From: Escarpia spicata
Lineage: Eukaryota; Annelida; Polychaeta; Sabellida; Siboglinidae
Length of the DNA: 64,000 nucleotides
Direction: 5' to 3'
NCBI GenBank assembly: GCA_963995525.1
Contig: OZ023206.1
Location: 26,763,978 to 26,827,977, forward strand
Below the pieces are notes generated by a model that searched no databases, was not told the origin of the DNA, and worked only from the letters and a program-made list of their open reading frames with translations. Below, piece after piece: positions 24,801-38,800 of this stretch (positions are counted from its first letter, which is position 1; the number at the start of each line of letters is the position of its first letter). Both the position numbers and the translations under genes were made by a program.

Positions 24801-26827
24801 CAACATGGCGGTTTGTAAAGTCAGGTTGTAAACAGAGCAACTGAGTACTTCTTTGATAGGTTATTTAGATAATTATATATTGTGCCAGAGGGTGCTGCAT
24901 ATAAACACATGCAGAAGAGGGTTTCAAGAAGAAGGTTTGGAAACTGTTCAAAGTTACATAGTCTTCTTCTTGAAACCCTCTTCTGCATATGTTTATATGC
25001 AGCACACTCTGGCACAATATATAATTATCTAAATAACTTTGAACAGTTTCAACTTTCACACAAAACTGCCTGTGGTTTCTCCGACTGTTGCAAGTTGCAT
25101 AAAAATACCCTAACTGATTGATGGTTAGTTTACATAGTTTTGAACAATCACAAAAAAACATGCATAGGCCATAGCAAAGTGAACAACTGTAAACAGTCCA
25201 GTAACCAAAACAGTATTTTGAAAGAAAGAAGTATTATGGATCATTTGGGGTCGTAGATGAGCCCCTGAAAGTTTGGCGCACAAGGCGTAGCTTAACAAAC
25301 ACATGTGCCAGCTCATTTACAGTTAAATGTCTCATTAGAAACTGGCACATCACTCAATTAAATGAGCAATGAAAATAAAAATGTTGACCTACTTTGAAGT
25401 AGATGACCCAGTTAAAGAACCAGGCTGCCACAAGGGTAGCCCAGATCAGGTTGATTATCGTGTAGATAAGGGGCAGTGGAATCTCATCGCTGCTCAACTG
25501 AACTCCGCCTGGGTTCAACGCCACCAGGGTGCTCTAAAGACAGTCACATGATGATGTTGATCAATATCAATATGTCATTTAAAAGTAAAAATAAGTTCTT
25601 ATATAACGCAGTATCCAGTCATTTGGACTGCTCAGAGCACTTTACACTTTACTCCCTAGCGGACTTATTCAATCAAACACTGTCTCAATTTCTATGGGAA
25701 GCATTCAGCCACGCTGCAATTAATACATGAAAAATAATCGTACACACTGTCTACAGCCTGGTATTTATTCATACAGTTGAGTGAACTGGAGCAATGTAAA
25801 ATGAACGAACTTGCCAAAATGTTGTCATGGCTGCACAGGATTCGAACCCGGATTCTCTCGATTGTGGGTCTGGTGCTCTAGCCACTGCACCATTTTATTC
25901 ATAATAACAATATTAAAGATAAGTACTAATAGTAACAAAAAATGAGCCAGTACTACATGTGACACATTGTGACTGTTCAGACCTGACAGTTCAGACGTAC
26001 ATTTTGCTAGTGTGGAGTTATGAGCATCTTGTTAGGCAATATTTAAGTTTTATAACAGTGCATCTCTGTAAGTTGACGTTATTAAGTTGAGTGTTTGAAT
26101 TTACCCATCAAAAATTCAAGTTTTGAGATGGACGACAATAAATTATTTCAAGAAAAAGTGACATTTATAAGAAGCCTTGCTTCACTAAAGGTTTAAAATG
26201 TTCTTGTGTCAAAATGAAAAAGCTTTACAAAGCATTTGTTATATCTCGCTCATATAAAGCTGAACTAAAGCAAACACTATAAAAAAATTAACATCTATTG
26301 CTGAAAAAGCATATTACAGCACAATGTTGGAGAAACAAAAAAATATGTCAACAAATTGTAATGATTTAAACATGAGCATGATTAAGATCATTATTTCTCA
26401 CACTGTAAAACCGTTGAAGCACATATGCAATGTTTCCTTTATCACTGGAATATTTCCTAATCAAATGAAAACAGCTAAAGTCATTCCCATATTTAAGTCT
26501 GGTGATAGGGGTGTATTTACAAATTACCGACCTATTTCTTTGTTACCCCAGTTCTAAAAAATACTGGAGAAATTATACAGTGACAGGTTAGACAGTTTTC
26601 TAAATAAGTATAATATACTCAGTCCTAGTCAACATGGATTTAGATCAAGCATGTCAACATCTCATGCCTTAATAGAATTGGTTGAAGAAATTATTAATTC
26701 TCTTGATAATAATAAATATGCCATTGGCATATTTGTTGACCTTAAGAAAGCAGTCGATACAGTTAACTATGATATATTGCCAACATTTGTTATGGCAGCA
26801 GCAGCAAACCATACTGTGCATGTATTA

Positions 26828-26858
<31 letters not shown>

Positions 26859-29800
26859 GAATAAACGTTCATTCGTATTCATGGTGTTGCACATAAATGG
26901 ATTATGAGTTACTTGACAAATTTCAATTTGTTCCCTATGATAATCGTGACCCAGAAAACTCAAAATATCGTGTGGTGTCCCACAAGAATCTGTTTTAGGT
27001 CCAAAGTTGTTTATTTTGTACATAAACGGTATTTGTAATGTTTCAAACATCTTTAAGTTCATCTTATTTGCTGATGATACCAACATGTTCTACAGTAATA
27101 GTGATATAGGTGAACTTGTCAGGTTAACAAATATTTAATTGGAAAAGTTACATGTATGGTTTGCAGTAAACAGGCAATCTCTTGATATATCAAAGACAAA
27201 TTATATGTTATTTGGTAATTGTATTATAAAAACATGCCTCCATACATATAAGTAAGGAAGAAATAAATTAATAGTGCTGAATTGACAAAATTGTAGGAGT
27301 TTTGATAGATAATAAATTAACATGAAAAAAAAAACATTTCTATGATCAAATCTAAACTCTCAGAGTTGTGCCATAATGTATAGAGCCCAGCTTTGTCATT
27401 GATAAATGTGGAATGCTTATTCTATACCATTCTCTCTTTCTTCCATACATTATGTATTGCATTGAAGTATGGGGCAATACGTATGCTACTACCTTAAATT
27501 GTTTAGTATTGTTACAAATGAAAGTGGTGCATTTAATTTATAGAGCTAAGAGGTTGGATCATACTTCTTCTCTATTCTCTGAATTATGTATCTTGAAAGT
27601 GTCAGATATTGTTGAATTACGAACTGCACTTATTATGTACAAGGCAAATTTGCTACCAGTGAACATACAAAAGTTGTTTAGTTTGTACAGTCCTGTCTAT
27701 GCAACTAGACAAAGTCCAACTTTTAAACAACATTTTGCTCACACCAATTTATAGAGAATGTGTCTTTCATTTAAAGGTGTAACACTACGGAATTCTCTAG
27801 AAAATTTTTATGTTCTAGAAACGTTCATTGTTTTAAAAAATACACTGGTAATATTTTGCTTATCTACGAAAATTGTATTGTCTATATTGGACTTCACAAA
27901 TTGTTATTCTTTAACACAAGTGGTTTTGGTGATAGATATTTCATTCTTTTAAAAATATAAATTGTGTGTTGTAATGCATGTTGCAAACTGTAGTGTATTT
28001 TTGATTGTAATTATATCCATTGTAATTTGGGCAAGTGTTATAAGTGACACATTTCTTCTTGCACTTTTCGGCTTCAAAACTGTGATTTACAATTGTATAT
28101 TTGGCATTTTTGTGCATTGTAATTGTTGTTGTTGAAATAAAATAAATAAATTAAAAAATTAAATTAAAAGTTAAGTATTTTTGTTCTGAACAAATTATGT
28201 GCAATTCTATCCAAAACATGCACAACAAACACTTTTTCACGATTGTTCAGTAAACTTTTTCAAGATAATAATTACAAATTGCATTATTCAAATCGGTAGT
28301 AAATTGTTGTAATATCTAAAACTGCAGAAGTATGAAATTGATACTTTCACCCATGAAAAAGTATCTTGGCTTTTCTTCAGTTTGGTGAAATGCACCATAC
28401 AGTCTGAACCATTGTGGCTGTCATATAATATACATGTGCACAATTTTACAAAAGTGTATTAACTGCACATACCGGTATACACCGTATTCATAAATATTCA
28501 CCTTAAATGAATTGAATATTTATATTTAAACAATTATTTCAAACGAGAGATCTCAAAGACAAAAGTTCACACCTTTTCTGCCGCTTTCTATTATTATGGC
28601 TTCCAATTTCCAAAAGACATTACTAGAAAATATAAGACAAGTCTTGTTCATATTGTCTCTCATTAAATACTAATTACCTTTTTCACATGGAATGCGGCAA
28701 ACACTCATGATTATCACCAACATGATACTGTGGTGGCTGCCATCCTAATAAATAACTAGCAGCTGCACTGGAATTTATTATTTCCACTGTAACATTCTCT
28801 GCTACAGCTGCTTCCTGGTTTCCCACAATTAGTTTCTATGAAAACACAAAGCTCCCGTTTTCATAGTCTGTAAACATGTGACTTGTGAGAAAAAGTCTGG
28901 CTTCTGATGGGCTTGCATGCACTGGTTGCCCCCTGGCCTCCCCAAGTAAGCTGCTATTGGCGTTACAGCTATACAAACTACTAATGACGTGATGTACATA
29001 CACAACAATTCTAGCAACTGGGACTAATTTAACATCTGGCTATAATAACCAGCACTCATTCTACAGTTTCTTCCGCTGCTCCGCGCACAAGTCATTTTTC
29101 CCCCAGGGCTGGAGTGTAGCATTATGGGAAGGATAGCAACAGTGCAGAAACTGCATAGAATTTAGCAAGACGGTTCACGGTAGACAACACGAATTGATAT
29201 TATGGCTGGTACCAACACCGACAACAATCTCATGACTACCGACCCAGGCTGGAGGGGGAACACCAGTGAAACCACAGCGTAGAATGACTACCAGGGGCTT
29301 AGCTAGAGACTTGTCTGCCAGTCTTGAAGATGGTAGATGACTGGCCAAGACAGTTATGGTAGTCCCTGCCTTCAGCAGACACACCTGTATCCATAAGTGC
29401 ACCGACATTGCAGGTCTCCAGTCATCGGAGGGACAGGCATTTCGGTGCTGGAGTTTAGATTTCAGTTCAGTAGAACCGGTACATGGATATTATAGAAGTA
29501 CGTCTACGCATTATTGGATAATAATTAAACCCTATGCATATTTATGATTACAATATTACTTTGAAGTACTAAAAATAAACAGTTGGTCTTGGAGTCATAT
29601 CGTCCACCCGACATCATTCGCCCGACTTCCACTTGCGATCTGTCCTTTTCTGGAACCGCACATTGTCACTAGCCTATGCGACGGACGGTACGTACCACTG
29701 ACGGTATTGGCCCACGGCGCATTGTATTCTCGCAGATAGCGATGTCAGCTTTCATGCAAACACAATCAAATTTTTTAATCGTTTTTAAACGTTAAAAACT

Positions 29801-32800
29801 AGAACAGGGAAATTCCATGAAAACAGGGAAAAAGGTCTTAAAATATTGTTATCGAATTTCCAAAGAATACTATTTTTTATGGTGGGACATAACTTGAAGT
29901 TGTTGGAGAAAAACAATTTTCAATGTTTGCACACTGCATTATGTGAAAATGTACAATTCAAACATTGTGTACAGAATTCGCAAAATTCACTCATCCAACA
30001 CATCAATAATTAGGTGCCTTTTGCAGCCCTATTGTCTAATTCAATCTGGGTTTGACTAATTGATACTATGTCTCTAGGCCTTAGTCTCATGTATTTTGAA
30101 AATAAAAATTGCAAGTCTATTCTGTTTTTTTCTGGAAAGGCTTCTAGACTTGAGTGGTGAAATTGATGTAAAGCGAGTCACAAATTGGGGATTTTTCATT
30201 TTACACAGAAACCCCTGGTAGCTTGAGAATGCCAACTATAAATCTCTTCTTATAGACTGTACCTAACTGAATAATATTAGCAACATATATATCTAGTCTA
30301 CATGGATTATGATACTGGGCACTGAATATGTGTAACGCGAGTCACATGTAACGCGAGTCATGCACAATTGGGTACCGTAGCGCGAGTCACAAAGCTTTGT
30401 TCTTCCTGCTATTCACATAATGGGTTTATGTTAAAATCAATTCTTTTACAGAATAAAATACTGAATTATAGGTTGCCAGGTAGTAATTACAGAGATTGAT
30501 TAATGTGATGAACCATATATCTGTACCCAGATTAATCATCATTATCACGAACACATTTTAGTTGTGAAAAGGGAAACTCCTTAACAAAATTACTGGTACT
30601 TTTTATGTAACATTTAATAGGTTATTTTGAAGAATACCAATAATAAATTGTGAAAAGACTGAGTGAAGCCAGTTCAAGCCACCCATCACTGTAAACCACT
30701 GAGGCCATCTTCCACCCATCACTGTAAACCACTGAGGCCATCTTCCATCCATCACTGTAAACCACTGAAGCCATCTTCCACCCATCACTGTAAACCACTG
30801 AGGCCATCTTCCACCCATCACTGTAAACCACTGAGGCCATCTTCCACCCATCACTGTAAACCACTGAGGCCATCTTCCACCCATCACTGTAAACCACTGA
30901 GGCCATCTTCCACCCATCACTGTAAACCACTGGGGCCATCGTCCACCCATCACTGAAAACCACTGAGGCCATCTTCCACCCATCACTCTAAACCACTGAG
31001 GCCATCTTCCACCCATCACTGTAAACCACTGAGGCAATCTTCCACCCATCACTGTAAACCACTGGGGCCATCTTCCACCCATCACTGTAAACCACTGGGG
31101 CCATCTTCCAATCATCACTGTAAACCACTGAGGCAATCTTCCACCCATCACTGTAAACCACTGAGGCCATCTTCCACCCATCACTGTAAACCACTGGGAC
31201 CATCTTCCACCCATCACTGTAAACCACTGAGGCCATCTTCCACCCATCACTGTTAACCACTGGGGCCATCTTCCACCCATCACTGTAAACCACTGAGGCC
31301 ATCTTCCACCCATCACTGTAAACCACTGAGGCCATCTTCCACTCATCACTGTAAACCACTGGGGCCATTTTCCACCCATCACTGTAAACCACCAAGGTCA
31401 TCTTCCACCCATCACTGTAAACCACCGAGGCCATCTTCCACCCATCACTGTAAACCACTGAGGCAATCTTCCACCCATCACTGTAAACCACTGAGGCCAT
31501 CTTCCACCCATCACTGTAAATCACTGGGGCCATCTTCCACCCATCACTGTAAACCACTGAGGCCATCTTCCACCCATCACTGTAAACCACCGAGGCCATC
31601 TTCCACCCATCACTGTAAACCACCGAGGCCATCTTCCACCCATCACTGTAAACCACTGAGGCCATCTTCCACCCATCACTGTAAACCACTGGGGCCATCT
31701 TCCACCCATCACTGTAAACCACTGAGACAATCTTCCACCCATCACTGTAAACCACTGAGGCCATCTTCCACCCATCACTGTAAACCACTGGGGCCATCTT
31801 CCACCCATCACTGTAAACCACTGGGGCCATCTTCCACCCATCACTGTAAACCACTGAGGCCATCTTCCATCCATCACTGTAAACCACTGGGGCCATCTTC
31901 CACCCATCACTGTAAACCACTGAGGCCATCTTCCACCCATCACTGTAAACCACTGGGGCCATCTTCCACCCATCACTGTAAACCACTGGGGCCATCTTCC
32001 ACCCATCACTGTAAACCACTGGGGCCATCTTCCACCCATCACTGTAAACCACTGGGGCCATCTTCCACCCATCACTGTAAACCACTGGGGCCATCTTCCA
32101 CCCATCACTGTAAACCACTGGGGCCATCTTCCACCCATCACTGTAAACCACTGGGGCCATCTTCCACCCATCACTGTAAACCACTGGGGCCATCTTCCAC
32201 CCATCACTGTAAACCACTGGGGCCATCTTCCACCCATCACTGTAAACCACTGGGGCCATCTTCCACCCATCACTGTAAACCACAGGGGCCATCTTCCACC
32301 CATCACTGTAAACCACTGGGGCCATCTTCCATCCATCACTGTAAACCACAGGGGCCATCTTCCACCCATCACTGTAAACCACTGGGGCCATCTTCCACCC
32401 ATCACTGTAAACCACCGAAGTTAATCTATATTTTCAACTAATATTGTCTCCTTTCTCCATTACATTGTCTTCACAACATAATACAAACAGACAAATCCAT
32501 TTCCCTCAAGCTAAAGTGTGCCTGATCAGTTAATAAATGATAGCTGACTTCACGTAACATGAGTCACGGTAACGCAAGTCACGCTGATTATGTAATATTT
32601 GTGTATGCTGTTGGTGAAATTTCAATTTACTAATTGTGTTTTCTTTATTTATGATTCATTCACGGGTATTCATTGGTTTCTGTCATTTATTCTTTGAGGA
32701 GAAATTTGACATGAACCAACATAGGTTTTTGTATTTCCCTTTTTCCGGAACCTGAGTCACGCTATAATTAGATGCAATTAAAACCATATTATGTAATAAA

Positions 32801-35800
32801 ATTATTATTTTTTGATATCATTTAATACACTATGCCAATAAGTTCCTATTCACAGAAGATGGAATTTTGAAATGCATTATTATAGCAGATATGCCAAAAT
32901 ATAGATTCTAAAATGGGTAAAATTGTAACGCGAGTCACGGTGGAAATTACCAACAGCTACAATCGATAAATAGCTCATATCATCTTTCATCCAATCTCAA
33001 AAGATTTATGAATGCACATGTTGTGTGTCACTTGATAATGCAATCCACCATTTCATATTCTAGCACACAGTTCATCTTTTCCACGCACTGGTAACCTTCT
33101 TTACAATCACGCTGTGTGTCATAGCGGAACATAATTTTATAATCCTTCCTTATTATTTCACGGCAAATTAGGATTAATGTTGGATTGGATTGTAAGCAAT
33201 TGATCTAAATCTTGTATACGTATTTATGAATCTCCCCTTGTGCAATTTACACACTGCAAAAGGTAACACCAAGTTGAAACCTTGGGCTTGGCTGGGGCTG
33301 GAGGCGCAAAGCCATGTTGGCAATAGTGAAGGTAATTGATGCCAGCACATAATCAACAATACCTTGCTCCACATTCACTCTGCCTTTATTGGGCATCATC
33401 AAAGGAATTCTAGGTAGTTTGAACAAAAACAAAGAGTACAGTGTGGAAGACAAGCTCGTTGTTACGGGTACACGTGTATTTGGCGTTTTCATTGCCACAC
33501 ACCGCACTGTTTGACCGCCATTTTCTATTTTCTAAGCAAATTCGGCAAAAAAATTGTCAAATTAAGGAATACTGTCCGCCTTAGCAGGGACATATAAGTT
33601 ATAACCAAAATATCCTGTCCTCGTTAAGCAGGTGTCCCTTCATCAGAGGGACGTTAACATGATAAAAAATGTCCGTACATTGAGGAACTGTCCTAACATA
33701 GCAGGTGTCCCCTGGTCACTGGGTCAGTTGAAAGCAGGAACTACGGTAATTACAACTAACAAAACTAATGGAATTTAGAGGGAGCATGCTGGCCACTAGA
33801 CTAACTGACAGATGCCCACATCAATGACCATCATTGGCACAACTGGTAGTGAAACAAATCAAATGGATCAGCATTCATTAAATAAATGGCTCAAATGACC
33901 CAGGTTTGTCGTTGAAAAAAGCTCAACTGAACAATAACGGCTGTGACTGACGTGAATGGCCTCCATGCGAGCAGTCCGCGCACTCAAACGCACACTTTGG
34001 TTAAATTCAAAACTGGCAAAGATTACTTAAGTTCTGGTTAAGGGCATGATGACTGCCCTGGTGTCATGCCCCTAACCAGAACTTAACAAACTCAACATCT
34101 TTAGGAGCACTGTTGAACCAATTCTCCTATATATGGTCGTGGACTGGCACAATCACAGCAGCAATCGCAGTCTAGCATGGATCTCCAGTACCGTGATGCA
34201 ATGACGTCTACGTCTCGCAGGGTACGTGATGCACCACTATGAAATTGCTAAATAAGTTCTCCTTTGGAAACCCTCGGGGCTTCAGAGAAGAGGTCGTCCT
34301 AACATGACCCTGAGAGACACCACTGAGGAACACCCGGCCTTAGTGTGACTTGTCTGGCTGCCAGAATGACAGACAGCTGTTCAACTGAACACCATCTAGA
34401 CTTGTCTGGAAAGCATTAAGCCATGCTGCAATTAATGTGCGAAGACGTTTCATAGACAAATATCTACCACTACCTATAGTCAGGTCCTCATTCATACAGC
34501 TGAGTGCACTACTGCCTATAGTCAGGTCCTCATTCATACAGCTGAGTGCACTACTGCCTATAGTCAGGTCCTCATTCATACAGCTGAGTGCACCACTGCC
34601 TATAGCCAGGTCCTCATTCATACAGCTGAGTGCACTACTGCCTATAGTCAGGTCCTCACTCATACAGCTGAGTGCACTACTGCCTATAGTCAGGTCCTCA
34701 CTCATACAGCTGAGTGCACCACTGCCTATAGCCAGGTCCTCATTAATACAGCTGAGTGCACTACTGCCTATAGCCAGGTCCTCATTCATACAGCTGAGTG
34801 CACTACTGCCTATAGCCAGGTCCTCATTCATACAGCTGAGTGCACTACTGCCTATAGTCAGGTCCTCACTCATACAGCTGAGTGCACCACTGCCTATAGC
34901 CAGGTCCTCATTCATACAGCTGAGTGCACTACTGCCTATAGCCAGGTCCTCATTCATACAGCTGAGTGCACTACTGCCTATAGTCAGGTCCTCACTCATA
35001 CAGCTGAGTGCACCACTGCCTATAGCCAGGTCCTCACTCATACAGCTGAGTGCACCACTGCCTATAGCCAGGTCCTCATTCATACAGCTGAGTGCACTAC
35101 TGCCTATAGCCAGGTCCTCATTCATACATCTGAGTGCACTACTGCCTATAGCCAGGTCCTCATTCATACAGCTGAGTGCACTACTGCTTATAGTCAGGTC
35201 CTCATTCATACAGCTGAGTGCACTACTGTCTATAGTCAGGTCCTCATTCATACAGCTGAGTGCACCACTGCCTATAGCCAGGTCCTCATTCATACAGCTG
35301 AGTGCACTACTGCCTATAGTCAGGTCCTCATTCATACAGCTTAATGCACCACTGCCTATACTAGGCTATAGCCAGGTCCTCATTCATACAGCTGAGTGCA
35401 CTACTGCCTATAGCCAGGTCCTCATTCATACAGCTGAGTGCACTACTGCCTATAGCCAGGTCCTCATTCATACAGCTGAGTGCACCACTGCCTATTGCCA
35501 GGTCCTCATTCATACAGCTGAGTGCACTACTGCCTATAGCCAGGTCCTCATTCATACAGCTGAGTGCACTACTGCCTATAGCTAGGTCCTCATTCATACA
35601 TCTGAGTGCACCACTGCCTATAGCCAGGTCCTCATTCACACATCTGAGTGCACCACTGCCTATAGCCAGGTCCTCATTCATACAGCTGAGTGCACTACTG
35701 CCTATAGCCAGGTCCTCATTCATACAGCTGAGTGCACTACTGCCTATAGCCAGGTCCTCACTCATACAGCTTAATGCACCACTGCCTATAGTCAGGTCCT

Positions 35801-38800
35801 CATTCATACAGCTGAGAGCACCACTGCCTATAGCCAGGTCCTCATTCATACAGCTTAGTGCACTACTGCCTATAGCCAGGTCCTCATTCATACATCTGAG
35901 TGCACCACTGCCTATTGCCAGGTCCTCATTCACACATCTGAGTGCACCACTGCCTATAGCCAGGTCCTCATTCATACATCTGAGTGCACCACTGCCTATT
36001 GCCAGGTCCTCATTCACACATCTGAGTGCACCACTGCCTATAGCCAGGTCCTCATTCACACATCTGAGTGCACCACTGCCTATTGCCAGGTCCTCATTCA
36101 TACATCTGAGTGCACCACTGCCTATTGCCAGGTCCTCATTCACACATCTGAGTGCACCACTGCCTATAGCCAGGTCCTCATTCATACATCTGAGTGCACC
36201 ACTGCCTATTGCCAGGTCCTCATTCACACATCTGAGTGCACCACTGCCTATTGCCAGGTCCTCATTCACACATCTGAGTGCACTAGAGCAACGTGAACGT
36301 AAGAGTAAACAAACTTGCCCAAGGTTTGAAACAGCAGCACAGGATTCGAACCCGGGTTCTCTTGATTGAAACTCCAAAGCTCAGCCATTGCGCCCTATAA
36401 AAAAGAATACCGGTACCGATGACACAGACTTACCTGACAACTAACGGAGTGTGAGGTATTGTTGGTGTTTGTGCGTTCCGGGGCCTCGCACTGCAGTAGG
36501 ATGAAGGTGTAGAAGTATCGTTGCATGATGCGCTTCTGATACACATACTGGCCCGGCTGCAACATCTTGCCGTTCGATGTGTTCTGCTCAATGATGCGGG
36601 CACGGTGACAGTAGGCCTTCCCATGGTGGAGCTGTGACGACACATCCGACTTGGAGAGGTAGTGACTACAGTCTGTCATGGGGCTGTATGCCAGTCGAGT
36701 CAACTGGAACACAAGCAGTGTTCGATATTTATACATATACATAATTATATTTTTTCCCATTTTATATGCATAGGCGTCAGAACCGGGAGGGGGAATGGGG
36801 AGGCTCAGTCCCCCCAAATATTTTGGTGGGGGGCTAGACATAGGCTCGGCCCCCAATATTTAGGCGGGTGGTTCAGTTTGAGGTTTTTGGTGAGCCTCAA
36901 TGCGGGTGCAGTTGGAATTTTTTGTGAGCTTCAAGGAGGTGCAGTTGAAGGGTTTTGGTGCCCCTGCTGCCCAAATATTAACTTCATTCCATGGCCTGTG
37001 ATATGTGATTTGCCCCTTTTCCTGCAGCCTCATTACTGGTATTTCATCACCTCCATTTTCTTGATACAGTCGGCCTGTCTCAGCGCGCAGTTATGTCGAA
37101 TGCTGAACACAAGCAGGGGAAGTGATGACATTGGTGACCCACCTCAGAGAACCAGCTATTAAGGGAGCCAGTCAGTTCCTCTAGCCAGAATTAGTGGGTG
37201 TAGTAATTTGTAGCCGAAAGTCTGAGCACTGTGTTGAATGTGAGAAAATGAGACATCGTTGAACATGAAAGTGTACTGCGGTTAACTCATCCCAACTTGG
37301 CCGTATTGCCAATAAAGCTTGTTTTGAAACTGGATGTTTTCTTTACTATTTGAATTTGTTCTGGGGTCGTACCTTCCAAATTGCAAACTTTGCTACAGGC
37401 TTATTAAACAATGTGGATGGCAGGCTTCAACAAAGTTAGTAGTCTTAAGAACATTATATTAATAAATAAATAAAAAACTAGGAATAGACTGCCTCCTTTA
37501 AATCGCACAGGCCCATTCTGCAGATGATCCAAAAATAGCCAGGTCTAGGTCACATCCTATCAATTTTGTGATTTGTGCAGACATGTGCACCTATAAAAAT
37601 CTCATCTTTCAATACTCAGTTTATTTTCCGACACATAGTCCAAAACTAATCAAATACATCCACAGATTTAAAAACAATAGACAATATGTGTCAAATTAAA
37701 TCGTTTCTCTTCGTTAAAGTCTGCTTCAATCAATTTTAGCAAAAACTACTGAAGATATTTCACCAAATGAAGTGTAACTTTAACGATGTGGATTCCTAAA
37801 AGGTACAAATCTCCGTTTTACAATTTTGCAAAACCCATTTTTAATACTGCAGCAGGTCACATTTGAAGATGTCAAGGGCCTGTAATGTGAAAAGGTTACA
37901 AAAAAATAAAGTTTAATTTTTATTGCACTGTACTGCTCAAACAGCTTCACACTCCTTGGTTGAATTTTAATTCCAACACAAACTTGACGTCTCTGATAAG
38001 CGTTCAGCCATGCTGCAATTATTTCACAGAGATTATTTGTTAAAATTAAATCCATCACTATCTATAAACAGGTGAGTGAACTAAGGCAATGTGGAGTGAA
38101 CGAAACTGCCCAAGGTTCGAGACAACGCCAATAGGATTTGAGCTCAGGTTGCCTTGATTAAGAATCTGATGTTCTAACCACTGTGCTAAAGCACCCCACG
38201 AGGTATGGCCTAAAGCAGATCTTTCTAAAATTCAACATTCCTATTCACGGAATGTGTTCTCTTATAGGGACAAATACATAGAAAATAATTTTATTATATG
38301 AGCAAACACATAGAAAAGAATTTTAGTTATTAAATTGACCTAATTTACTACCCTACTAGACAGTGGACACACTGTTTACGTGTCAAATATGATGCAATAA
38401 TCCATTTCAGTCGACTCCACGGAACAGTTGAAAGTAGGAAAGAAAGGCCAGAGATCAATAACGACAATTATCATACAGAGAGGAATCGTCAAGAGGATTG
38501 AAGAGATTATGTGATATGCACTGTCATCCTAAGGGATCAAATAAGGAAGAACTGCTTTTTAACATGATATAATTACTTTTGACTGCTATATTTTTACTTG
38601 AATGGCAATGGTAAAATAAAATACTAAAAAAAAAGTTTCACTAAACACATTTGCTGGTAAATATATTGGAATATACCAAAGTTTATACAATTGATATTTA
38701 AAATTATGTTATGACAAAAACATTCAGACAACTTTGCACATTTAATAGCAAAGACAGGTGGAAAGACGCGAAGTGGATTCCTCTATAAATAATCAACATA

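Noticed and set aside
25840..25895. tRNA gene
   Set aside because: Has A- and B-box-like sequence but no complete cloverleaf, and repeats at 36300-36400, 38100-38190 and 44600-44670 as a SINE head.
30988..32415. 475-aa minus-strand open frame with 11-residue repeats
   Set aside because: Produced by a 33-bp minisatellite lacking stops; several frames are open at once and there is no splice or start support.
33247..33507. 86-aa minus-strand frame as an extra exon of the GOST-like gene
   Set aside because: Exons 3 and 4 already join in phase and the peptide has no counterpart in the family.
34090..34330. Possible LINE C-terminal fragment (LRSTVEPILLYM)
   Set aside because: Only a short weak resemblance to the RT-distal region; frame decays at once.
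34340..36377. Long repeat-protein frames on both strands
   Set aside because: 42-bp minisatellite inside a SINE; frames are open on both strands for the same trivial reason.
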